Shown: positions 12,721 to 23,329 of the stretch, in pieces
Position numbering within the stretch: position 1 is the first letter of the stretch
Layout: the number at the start of each line of letters is the position of its first letter
Origin: Stichopus chloronotus
Taxonomy: Eukaryota; Echinodermata; Holothuroidea; Aspidochirotida; Stichopodidae
Length of the DNA stretch: 64,000 nt
Direction: 5' to 3'
Assembly: GCA_021234535.1 (NCBI GenBank)
Contig: CM037840.1
Coordinates: forward strand, 17,067,415 to 17,131,414
The notes under the pieces: model-generated
The model's database searches: none
What the model saw: the letters and a program-made list of their open reading frames with translations, nothing else
Told to the model about the DNA's origin: nothing
Translations under genes and position numbers: made by a program

Positions 12721-13960
12721 CCCTTTAATTGTGGTACAACATCTCAAATATCCTTATCATGTCTGAATAATAATTGATTAATAGGCCAATGTAAGATTAG
12801 ATTGGGACAATGTAAGGTAAGATTGTGTCCTAACTGAAACTCAATCTACCTGTAGTCTGAGCAGAGAGGTGCAATTGAGGAGGTACTACAGAAGCTCCCT
12901 CCTTTGAAGTAGCCTAATTTCCACCAAAATCACCTCTTTTGTTCACGCCTAACAGATTCAATGGGACTAAAGGGTACAGTGTTAGGAACTCAACGTGAAA
13001 GGTCTATGTTGTCTGCTCTGTTGTAAATTACCCATCAAAAAATTTTGCCTGCAGCTATAGCATTGCCAGTTGTTATGCTTGAAAACCAGTTTTCAACTTC
13101 AGATGCTGTTTGGCGCCTATCGCAGTAGGAAATTTGATGTTGTGTAACTTATTGAACATGGATACACACTCTGCAAGTTTGCAAAAGTCAGTGAAAATTG
13201 ATAAAATGCAACAGTAAAATGTAGTCTAAATAATAATATAGTCTAAATATATGACAAATGTCTGTCTTATTCTTATATAGTCTACCAAGTCTGTCTGAAT
13301 TTCAAAGAGATAACCAGTCATTTTGATTTTTGAGACAGTGGTTTTGAGTTGACTGTAGGCAATGAACCTCGCATCAAGTTTTTGCCACAGTCCTTTTCAA
13401 AGACTTTAAGCAGGTGTGAATGAAGATTACATGAATGTCCCTAGAAGTAAGATATATCACACAAAAGTAAAATTCCACTCTAAGCTGTTCTCATCCCTTT
13501 ATGGATTGAAAGTTATCACACTGGAGAAAATTTAATAGGATTACAGTAGCACAACTCAACCTTCCTGTTGTATCTCCTTCTCCATTGCACCTGCCTGGTC
13601 TGAGGTATGCATGTCAGTCTAGACCTTAAAGGGGCACTTTGAGTTATTCAGTCAGTCTTCCCAAACCTGTCAACTTTGTGTGTCAAGTTCCTATTTAAGG
13701 GTTCCACTGACCAGGGATTTGTCAGAGAACAATTTCCTGTACTGACAGATCAATGGTTTAGCTAATGTAGTCCCCATGTGACACATGCAAATGAACACTA
13801 GTGAGCTAGTAGTTAATGATTTAAAATGGTTTTGGAAAATTTGCAACCATTTTTCTACATGTGTGCTGATTCATATGCCCATGTCTAATACAAAACAGTT
13901 AGAAAATGTGCAAAAATGACAGTTTCATAATTATTGGATGTCAAACTTGAATAGTGATGC
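12721..13960. other. Intergenic, nothing recognised
   Basis: AT-rich sequence without a supported gene or repeat. ATATAGTCTA-like words repeat near 13,215-13,285. Confidence 0.4.
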
Positions 13961-13964
13961 AATT

Positions 13965-14140
13965 ATTAGCATTGTAGTTTGGCAGTGCCCATTAAATGTA
14001 TCACAAATTTATTGACTTCTATTCTGTTTGTGCTTCAGTTTATGATATTCTGCAAACTATGCAGTCCTAAAGATTCTCTTGTACATGCAATATGTTGGCA
14101 ATTCAATATAATGATACTTCAGGTGGTGCCTATGATTATG
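13965..14140. repeat. Diverged family B copy
   Basis: One degenerate unit: TTTATGATATTCTGCAAA, AGATTCTCTTGTACATG and then TAATGATACTTCAGGTGGTG, in the same order as in the better family B copies. Confidence 0.6.
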
Positions 14141-16370
14141 ATATACATAATGCTGATATGTAAATGGTACACCCAAGGTGTTCAGGTAAGAGCCTCTGCA
14201 TCATTGGTGCTCTAGTTTTCAAATATGTGATAATGTATGCAATTTGTGGACCAGGGCTGGGAAAAGTCGGGAAGCTGGGAGGCACCTTCCCAGGTACTGT
14301 TGCTTCTTGCAGGAAATCAGTGCGACAGTGAAAAAACTACTGAAGTAAAATAAGGTAAGAAAAAGAGACGCAACTATTTCTTCCACCCTATGAAAATCCT
14401 GCAAAGGACCAAAAAATAGAAAAATCTCTTTTACAGCTACCGAAAATGTTTTCACTGGATGTTTTTTCCTTCAACGATCCTTCAAAACACAGAACGCTAT
14501 GCCAATCAGTCTTGAGCATACTGCGATGTACAGACAAAGAGCCTGTACAGTATGCACTTTCAACGTTAACATGACAGGTGTGTGGTTTGGCTGGAAGGAG
14601 AACACAGCGCAGAATCAGAATGTATTGGCGGATAGGCTCAAAACTGTGGGTAGAAGCCTTACTCAGCTCATTTTTTCCCACCTTTATTCCATGAGGTTAC
14701 AAAGAGGCCACAGGAGTTACCAAACCATGCGAAGTTGTGAATACCTGTTACCTACCAGACACCAAGATGCATGAATCACATTGGAGTTTAATGTGGTGTA
14801 CAATGTGAACAACATATGCAGTGCACATGCTTAAGAACCAAGACAGTTTTAAATGTTTTCAAAATATCATTTTGGCATACTGCTTTTACTTTCAGGTTTA
14901 TATTGTACATGCTTGTTTTGATCACAGTATGGTGGAGATCATACATATAGTTTCCTAAATAGTTGCAAATAAAAAATAACTGGTAAATAAATCCATTCAA
15001 CTGTGTACCCCTAATGGGCCATCCACATTCAGTTTTTACCAAAAATTGAAGAAAATTACTATTCTCATGACCAAGTGCCCTTATTTTTTACTCATGATCA
15101 ATATTTTTCAAGTTGTGTGAAACAAAAAATATTAGCAAATGTTTTCAGAAAGTTTTTCATATACCTCCTTTACTATGTTCAATGTCAATCAAAAAGCATA
15201 AGTCTGATTTTGGGAAAGCACCTCGAGCCACTCCATGGCATCTACCCCATTTTTCAGCCATTAAATTTTCATTTTTCCCTCATTTTACTTAGAGAGTAAA
15301 TTTGGGGTTAGTTTTAGGTCCCGATTGGCAGATGTGTGGTGGGTGGGGAGACGTTTGTTTGCCTGGAGTACTGGACGGAAATATCGAGTGCTGGGTGTGG
15401 CCGCCGAGCACAGCCCACTGTAGCTACATTCCTGGCTAGTGGATATATCACAACCCACAGAAATACAAATTTGAAGGCATATTTCTGTGATCAGAACCCT
15501 TCTCAAAACCAATAGTATGCTAATTCAAACCTTCAGTCTAAACATTTTAAAGTGACTAGGATCAAGTGAACAAATAAAAAAAAAATACATGACGTGCAAC
15601 ATTTCACAGAATGTTTTGATTATGAAACAATGTCGATGATCTTTTTTCAGATTGAACTATCATGCTTTCACCTAATACAATAACATTTTTCAACTTAGAG
15701 AGTTGAAATTTAGCATGGATTTAAAATGATTCGGACACATCCAAAAACGCTAAAATTACTGAGTTTTAGGAGGCTTTGTCCCCTGGACCCCCACCAGGGC
15801 CTCGACCTGGACCCAATAAGGGGCCCTATTAGGGGCCCTATGGACCCACGCTGGCGTGGCAATAGCCTTGGGATCGAATGATGCCTAGGACACCATGTGT
15901 GGTCTGCCAGGAAATCCAACTACATTGTCTTTAGCCTCCTGGGAATTTTCACTTTTTCCAGTTCTGTCGTGGACTCCCAACAGTTAGGGATTTCATTCTC
16001 GAAACAAACATTGATCCATCTCTTAACTGGTATTGCTCTCTGTTGGTATTGTTTGTGCTGCAGAAAGTCTTCAGGGGAGAAACTTATATGTAGATCATCC
16101 AGAGTAAGGAAAACAGTTTTGTTGATCAAGAAAGCTGAAACATTTTTCTGACGTGCAAAAGACCCTAAACTAACAATATGTTTACAACCTCTGTTTGGAA
16201 TGTTTTACCCTATTAGGTGTCTTGTCTGTGGTTGTGCCTTGGGACTGTTGTTGCCTAACATGTGAATTTATCTATCTGATGTACCTAAGAGCCTTACCTA
16301 TACACATGTGCTTCTGACCTGAATATAGTCATCCTTTCTGTGTGGCAGGGTTTAAGATTTTCAAATAATT
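14141..16370. other. Intergenic, no gene recognised
   Basis: No coding feature. The GC-rich patch at 15,775-15,860 has a perfect 12-bp tandem duplication of AGGGGCCCTATT (15,819-15,830) with one end mismatch in the second copy, next to CCCCTGGACCCCCACCAGGG. This may be the end of an interspersed element. Confidence 0.4.
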
Positions 16371-16373
16371 TTT

Positions 16374-17905
16374 GATCCCTTGCTGAAGACAGAAGGAATC
16401 TATGCAGTGGTGATGTCATGTGTGTGTGTGTGTGTGTATGTGACACTTCTTGTAAACACAATATCTCAAGAAGGATAACCATGACTGATCTCATACTTGG
16501 TGTGTGGGTTGGTCATAAAGTAGATGATCCCTTCTGTTTCTGGTGGAGGTCAAATGTCATTTGAGGTCACCAGAGGTCAAACTGTGAAATCCTTGTAAAC
16601 ACAGTATCTCCAGATGGATAGCTGTGACTGATGTCATACTTAAATGTGTGAGTTGTTCATTTAATTAGATGATCCCTACTGTCTTTGTTGGAGGTCAAAG
16701 GTCATTTGAGGTCACAAAAGGTCAAAGGTCGTTTGAGGTCACAAGAAGTCAAACTGTAAAAAAACGTAAACACAATATTTACAGAAAAGTAACTGTGACT
16801 GATGTCATACTTGGTGTGTGGGTTGATCATACTGAGTAGCTGATTACTATTGTTTTTGGTCGAGGTCAAAGGTCAGTTGAGGCCACGAGAGGTCAAACTG
16901 TAAAAACTTTGTAAACACAGTATCCCTAGAAGGATAACTGTGACTGATGTCATACTTAATGTGTGAGTTGTTCATTATAATTAAATGATCCCTATTGTTT
17001 TTAATGGAGGTCAAAGGTCATTTGAGGTCTCCAGAGGTCAAACTGTTAAAACCTTGTAAACACAATATCTGCAGAAGGGTAACTGTAACTGATGTCATAC
17101 TTAATGCGTTAGTTGTTCATTTAGATTAGATGATCCCTATTGTTTTTGATGGAGGTCAAAGTTCATTTGAGGTCACCAGAGATGAAACTGTAGAAACCTT
17201 AAAAACAGTATCTCCAGAGTGGTAACTGTAACTGATGTCATACTTAGTGTGTTGCTTGGTCATACTAAGTAGATTATCCCTTTTGTTTTTGGTGAGGGGC
17301 AAAGGTCATTTGAGGGCATTAGAGATCAAACTGTAAAAACCTTGTAAACACAATATCTCCAGAAGTGTAACCATGACTGATGTAATACTTGGTATGTCGG
17401 TTGGTAATAATGAGCAGAAGATCTCTATTGTTTCTGGTGGAGGTCAAGGGTCATTTGAGGTCACCAGAGGTCAAACTGTAAGAAAGTTTAAACACAATAT
17501 CTTCAGGAGTCTCACCTTGACTGATTTCATACTTCATGTGTGGCTTGTATAAACTAAGTAGAAGACTCCTTTTGTTTATAGTGGAGGTCCACGCTTGTTT
17601 GAGGTCACCTGAGGTCAAACCTTGCTAACACATTATCTCCAGAAGGGTAATGCTGACTGATGTCATACTTGATGTGTGGGTTGGCCATTCTGTGCAGGTG
17701 ATCCCTATTGCTTTTGGTGGACCTCAAATGTCATTTGAGGGTGCCAAAATAAAGGTCATATTGGGTTAAAGGCTTATTAATATGGTGTTTCAAGAACAAT
17801 AACCTGCAGTTGATCTCATACTTGTTATGTGGATAATTGATGTTTGTTATAATATAACCATGTGGCAATGAATCAAAAAGCCTTTTGGCTTTCTGGTTGT
17901 CATAT
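16374..17905. repeat. Family A array with both ends preserved
   Basis: This block has the full layout: a left-end motif (CCTTGCTGAAGACAGAAGGAATC, in two pieces CCTTGCTGAAGACAG and AAGGAATC), a (TG)n tract at about 16,418-16,440, then about nine tandem units, then the right-end hairpin AAAGCC-TTTT-GGCTTT at 17,877-17,892. The GTAAACA word recurs at 16,911, 17,056 and 17,344, spaced 145 and 288 bp, so the unit is 144-145 bp. Most units carry GGAGGTCAAAGGTCA, TTTGAGGTCA and CCAGAGGTCA in order. Confidence 0.92.
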
Positions 17906-19762
17906 GGAATGGTATTATTTTTGGGAATATGTTTTTTCTTTGTTTCTGTTAGACTAGTAGTGGTACCATCTGATGTATTTTCAGTAGTACAGTGCCAAGA
18001 GTCATTGGTAGGCTGTAATTCTACTAAGCATTTAACTGTAGTCTGAAGACTATGCAGAAAGATTCCCCTGTTTGAAAGTAAAAAGCTTGTTGTGCAGTAC
18101 ATTTAAATGTATTATTCTACAACCATTATCCATCTGATATTTAGATCTTGCACTGTGATTGGTCAAAAGGTTACCTGTTATTCTTTAACAGACAATCAGT
18201 AATTCTCATTGGTATGCAGAAAACATCATAGTTAGTGATACTTGAGACTGTTTGCTGTTGCTTGGCAATAACTGCAATGGAAAGCAATGTGCTGAAGCAA
18301 TTGTACATGAACCTGCAGTACGTATAGGCCTCATACAATAAAGTAATAATAAATAAATAATGTAGATAAGTCTCTAGTAAAGTAAAAAAAAATGATGAAA
18401 AGTGCTTTTGAACAAAGCAAATATTCCACACAAGGGATGGCCTAATTTCTGATTTCTGATACATACGAGTGAGATGAATATGTGTCACTGGCTATTTGTA
18501 AGGCCAAATATAGCCACCTAGCGATCAGGATATCACATGCAAATCCTGTTATAGCTACTTAAATTGATGCTGTGATTTTGACTTTGCAGTAGCTGTGGTA
18601 AGTCTTCATCATTGTTGTACTGCCTTGTAGGTCCATATGAAAGCAATCAAGTAGAAACTGTTGTCTGTATGCAGGGAGGGAGTAAAGGAACAAAACCTTT
18701 TTGTATATGAAATTTTCATTTCAAAATTATGCACAAGAGCTAGTAAATGACTATTGTTATTCTGCCTTACTGCTTACGCTTCAGTAGTTTACTGTGAACA
18801 AGTTGTAATCTTCAGTTTTGTCACAACACATGTTGTTCTGTATGTAGTAAGTAGTTTCTTGAAATGAGATGGAGTAATTGTCTCAGTAAATTGCCATGGG
18901 AGATCTCAGGAAGACAAATGTGCAATAACTTCTTAATTGTGACAATGTACCCTTAAGATATAATTAGGTTATGTTTGTTTGGTAGGGTGGGGATGAGGCT
19001 ATCACCGTCATGTTAGAATTTTATCTCATTGTCTTTTCCTATGTTACGTTTGTAACATTCATTTTGACATGGAGCATGCTGAAATTAAGGTTTTAAACAG
19101 CTTTTAGATGGAACAGTTTCTGCCTCTCGTTTAATCTTTGTGTTCATCTTATTGTCAGAGAATTGATATCTAACCTCAGAACTAAACTTTATAACAAACA
19201 CCTTAAGGCATTGATAATTTCTAGGTAGGCACATGCTCCCTGCAATGTACTCCAAAATTTTCAGTACATTAGTGTGTATTCTAAACACAATGTAGGCAAA
19301 TGAAGCTGTGTTACATGTAGCTCCCTACTTATCTGCAGCATTCACTGTCAGTGGACATGTAATCCTTATGCACTGTGCACTGTATAAGACAGTCCATGGT
19401 TAATGCCAAGGATTTCCATGTAAATTGTACTGGTTTGTAATATTTTGGGAACCATGCACATACAGTGTTTATCTTTTGATACTGCAAGATGATGTACCCT
19501 GTCATTAATGGCTGTAGTACATCTGGCAATATGCTGTTATTATGGTGCAATTTTGAGACATTTTTTACAAATCTGTTTGTGGCAAGAAGTCACTAAAAGT
19601 GCCTTGACTTTCTTCTTAGGTATAAGTGAATGTAATTTGTCATCTTTTTGGAGATGAAAAAAAATCTTCTCTTCTGGCATGGATAAAATGGATTTTTCTT
19701 CATATTTTTACATTCACAGTTTGGTTAATGACAGGGATCTGATTAATAATGCTTTGCTGTAG
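17906..19762. other. Upstream of first visible exon, nothing recognised
   Basis: AT-rich sequence in which no first coding exon, CpG island or core promoter could be identified. The first exon of the FERM gene must lie here, further upstream, or outside the window. Confidence 0.4.
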
Positions 19763-19829
19763 GCAACAAGAGGAAATAAATTGTCAAGTTTCTCTGTTGG
19801 ATGGAAAGATGCTTAATGTAAGCGTTCAG
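19763..19829 (+). CDS. FERM gene exon: start of F1 lobe
   Basis: This 67-bp exon lies between the acceptor TTTGCTGTAG and the donor GTAGGT. It starts on the third base of a codon and ends on a codon boundary. It encodes 22 residues including INCQVSLLDGKMLNVSVQ, the first beta-hairpin of the ubiquitin-like F1 lobe; 4.1 proteins have a C-x-V-x-LLD core here. An in-frame ATG at 19,749 lies before the acceptor in the intron and is not taken as the start, because FERM relatives have coding sequence upstream of this point. Of the six exons this is the shortest match, but the splice phase fits the next exon exactly. Confidence 0.8.
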
Positions 19830-19939
19830 GTAGGTACTGTGCTACTAGCAAAAACATGTATGGTGCTGGTGCTATCCTGCATTTTGGTGATAATTGTAAC
19901 ATTAAAGTTTAATTTGTTTGCATACAGTGAAAGTGTGTG

Positions 19940-20325
19940 AAACACCTGTTTGTAAGTGTGATATCCCAAAAGGGAAGATTATAAAGATCTCATTGTGTGT
20001 CAGTGTTTTTGCAGCACCTATTGGCCAGATGTCATTTGGTGTCATAAAGGATGAAATTGTTAAATCTTGTTTAACATAATTAAGCAAGGAAAGATCTCAT
20101 TTTTGGTGCCCCTGAAGATCATAACCTTTGTTTCTTGTTGGTGTGTGTTCTCATGTCTGGTGTGCATGTGTGTGTGTGCATTTCTATGTATGTGTTTAAA
20201 CACAATTTCTCAAGAAAGGGAGGTAGCTGATCTCAATTATGAATCTTTTGATAACAAGAACAGTTTAGTTTTTGGTTGAGTCCAAAGAATTTTTGAGGTC
20301 AGCAGAGCTCAAACTAAAAATTATT
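19940..20325. repeat. Diverged family A units (intron)
   Basis: Two or three degenerate units: TGTAAGTGTGATATCCC, TTTAACATAATTAAGCAAGG and TTTAAACACAATTTCTCAAG, with a TG-rich stretch at 20,160-20,195. Confidence 0.65.
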
Positions 20326-20631
20326 TTAGAGCAACATGTCAAAAATACAATCTTGGACTAGTTTCACATACAGTGGCATACTGATGTCACCCTTATCGGT
20401 AAGTGGCACTCTGTCTGAAGCCATTGCAAACCATAACTATTATTCTTTGTTAATTCCTAACTATGCCTTACATTGTTTCTTAGCAATTATTGCTTCAACC
20501 TATAGAAATTGCTCTCTCAATCTGTTATATCAATCCTTAGTCTCTCAAGTCTTTTCAATGTAAGTTCAAGGAGGAACCCCTCAACGGTTATTATGAGTTG
20601 ACCTCATATTGTGTTCTATTGCCTCCATTGT

Positions 20632-21785
20632 ACCTTTTCCATTCCTTGCCAACGGCATGGAATCTATGCGATGGTGATGTGTATACAAGTGTTTGTGTGT
20701 GTGATGCTTTGATTGTTTACATAATATCTCAAGAAGGGTAACCGTTGCTCATTTCATACTTGATGTGCTGGTTGTTCATACTGTGTAGATGATCACTATT
20801 GTTTTTGGTGGAGTTCAACGGTCATTTGAGGTCACTGGAGTTCAAACTGAAAACCTTGTTTACACGATATCTCAAGAAGGATAGTCTTGAGTGTCATACT
20901 TTATTTGTTTTTTGATCATACTGAGTAGATGATTCCTGTTGTTTTTGGTGGAGGTCAAAGGTCATTTGAGGTCACCATAGGTCAAATTGTGAAAACCTTG
21001 TTTACACGATATCTCCTTGTGGGTAACCTTTGCTGATCTCATACTTCGCATTTTGGTTGTTCATACTGCGTAGATGATCCTATTCTTTTTGGTGGAGATC
21101 AAAGGTATTTTAGGCCACTGGAGGTTAAACTGAAAACTTGTTTACATGATATCTCAAAAACAGTAATGTTGACTGAGATCATACTTGGTGTGTGGGTTGG
21201 TCATATTGAGTAAATGATCTCAATTAATTTTGGTGGAAGTCAAAAGTCATTTGAGGTCACTGAAGGTCAAACAAAAAACCTTGTTTACATGATATCTCAA
21301 GATTGGTAACTTCGACTGATCTCATACTTAATCATACTGTGTAAATGATTCCTGTTGTTGTTTTTGGAGGTCAATGGTCACTTGAGGCCACCAGCGGTTG
21401 CCTTAGGTAAGGCCAGAGATCAAAGTATGGGTAACCTTGACTGATCCTCTACTTGGTGTAGAGATGATCCCTGTTGTTTTTGGTATAGGTCAGATGTCAT
21501 TTTTGGTCATGAGAGCTCAAACTGTGAAAACGTTGTTTACATGATATCCCTGAGAATTCTTTTGGGAATGAGTTTGTAGAGAAAGAGAGAGATGTACATT
21601 TTCAAGAAATTGTGTCATTTTCCGTGGAGTTCAAAGATCACTTGACATCAGCAGACACCATTGTTAGAAATCAAGTTGTGCACATGTGGGGCTTTGCAGT
21701 GTTTGATTCAACATTTGTATTGCATGTGGGTTATCCTTCATGAAGATGGGCAAGGAATCACAAAGTCTTTAGACTTTCTCATCGC
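20632..21785. repeat. Family A array with both ends preserved (intron)
   Basis: The left hairpin ATTCCTTGCC-AAC-GGCATGGAAT lies at 20,641-20,663 (nine pairs, one mismatch). A short TG tract and about six units follow. The right hairpin AAAGTC-TTTA-GACTTT is at 21,762-21,777, after GGCAAGGAATCAC. The unit at 20,952-20,984 has four perfect AGGTCA half-sites in line. Confidence 0.9.
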
Positions 21786-22010
21786 TCTATAGGGGCTAGG
21801 ATAACATATTGTACTCACTTGGCTAGTGGAGCCACATATTGTACTTTACACCCATTGGAGAATGGTTACCATAGAAACACTCAAAAGTTGCTGTGCAGCG
21901 ACACCCCATACCTCATTCTAAAGTGACCATGGGTACAGTTGTTCCCTTTTTAGTGGTGTAAATAAAAGTGTATTCATGCTAATGTGTGTGTGCATGTGTG
22001 TATGTATGTC
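21780..22010. repeat. Leader module with X-box-like motif, copy 1
   Basis: A segment of about 230 bp that shares its order of words with 24,775-25,010: GGGGCTAGGATAACATATTG, CACTTGGCTAGTGGAGC, ACCATGGGTACAG and GGTGTAAATAAAA. It leads into a TG-rich tract and family A units. It contains GTTACCATAGAAAC at 21,865-21,878. Confidence 0.85.
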
Positions 22011-22215
22011 TGTGATGCCCTACCTTGTAAACACTGTATCTCAAGAAGGGAAGCTTGGACAGATCTCATATTTGGTGTGTAGGTGAACCACTTTGAGTAA
22101 AGAGTCCTATTGTTTTTGTTGGAGGTCAAGAGTCATTTGAGGTCAACAGGTGTCAAAAAACATTGTAAAAACAATATTTCAAGAAGAAAAGTTTTGGCAG
22201 ATCTCGTATGTGGTA
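22011..22215. repeat. Family A units running into family B
   Basis: One full and one broken unit (GTAAACACTGTATCTCAAGA; GATCTCGTATGTGGTATG). The second is cut at about 22,213, where family B text begins in mid-unit, so one family inserted into or recombined with the other. Confidence 0.75.
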
Positions 22216-23305
22216 TGTAGGTGAACCCCATTTCATGAAATTCTGCAAAATATCTCTCCTCCTATGGATTCTCCTGTATAATGTTGATGGTTTCTCATAA
22301 TTGCATTAGTGGTGCCTTCAGTTTGTTCAGGAATTTTTGGTCCAAGTTCCCATGTAGGCCCTCTGCTCTGTTTTGTGAAATTCTGCATAATGCTTCCCCT
22401 GCAGACCTGTTGTGCAATGTTGATGGTTTGTCATAATGATACTCCATCAGAGGTACTTTCCAGGGTGTACAGGGAGTGCGGATCCTAGGTCACATGTGGA
22501 CCTTTAAGCCCATTTTATGAAAGTCTGCAAAATGCTTCTCCAACAGGTTCTCTTGTACAATGTTGATGGTTTGTTATGACAATAATTCATTTGGGGTACC
22601 TTCTGTGTGTTCAGGAATTTTAGGCCTAAAGCCCAAGAAGGATGCTGGGGTCCCATTTGTTGAAAAGATGCAAAATGATTAAGTTGTCCTCTAGTTAGAG
22701 TAAGTCAGAGTGGAAAGCCTGTCCCAGTGATGGTTGGTTGATGCTCTGTTTGTGGAAATTAGCCCAGCATCACATGTAGGTCCTATTGCCCATGGTATGA
22801 AATGTTGCAAAATGTTTCCTCTACAAATTCTTTTGTACATTTTAATGGTCCGTCATAATGATACTATGCTAGTGATATGTTCAGGGCATACAGGAATTTG
22901 AATCTGTGATCCCATGTGAGCCCTGTGGCCCCTTTTAAAATTCTGCAGACTGAGGTTCTTTCTGTAGATTCTCTAGTACAATGTTAATGATTTGTCATAA
23001 TAATACTCTGTTAGTGGTTCTTTTTCAGGGTGTTCAGGAATTTGCCCCTGAGACCTCAAGTCAACCCTAGGGTCCATCTTGTGAAATATTGCAAAAGCTC
23101 AACACTCCCCTCCAAGTAATGTTAAACAGAGTTGACAGCCTGTCTTGGTAATGCTTCGGTAGTAATCTATGTTTTTTGGAAGTTTTGGTCGAAGGTTCCA
23201 CTTCGGTGCTGTGTCCCCCTACAAATCCTATTGTACAATGTTGATGGTTTGTCATAATATTACTATGTCAGTCCGTGGTAGCTACAGGGTGTTCAGTAAT
23301 TTTGG
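22216..23305. repeat. Family B tandem array, about 140-bp unit
   Basis: Around seven units. The word GTTTGTCATAAT or close variants starts at 22,290, 22,426, 22,569, 22,848 and 22,989, giving steps of 136, 143, 279 (two units) and 141 bp. Each unit also has TTCTGCAAAATG and TTCAGGAATTT. Confidence 0.9.
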
Positions 23306-23329
23306 ATGCTGTCAGATTTCACATAACCT

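Noticed and set aside
16374..17905. CRISPR-like array
   Set aside because: The 145-bp units have no short repeat/unique spacer pattern and the context is an animal genome.
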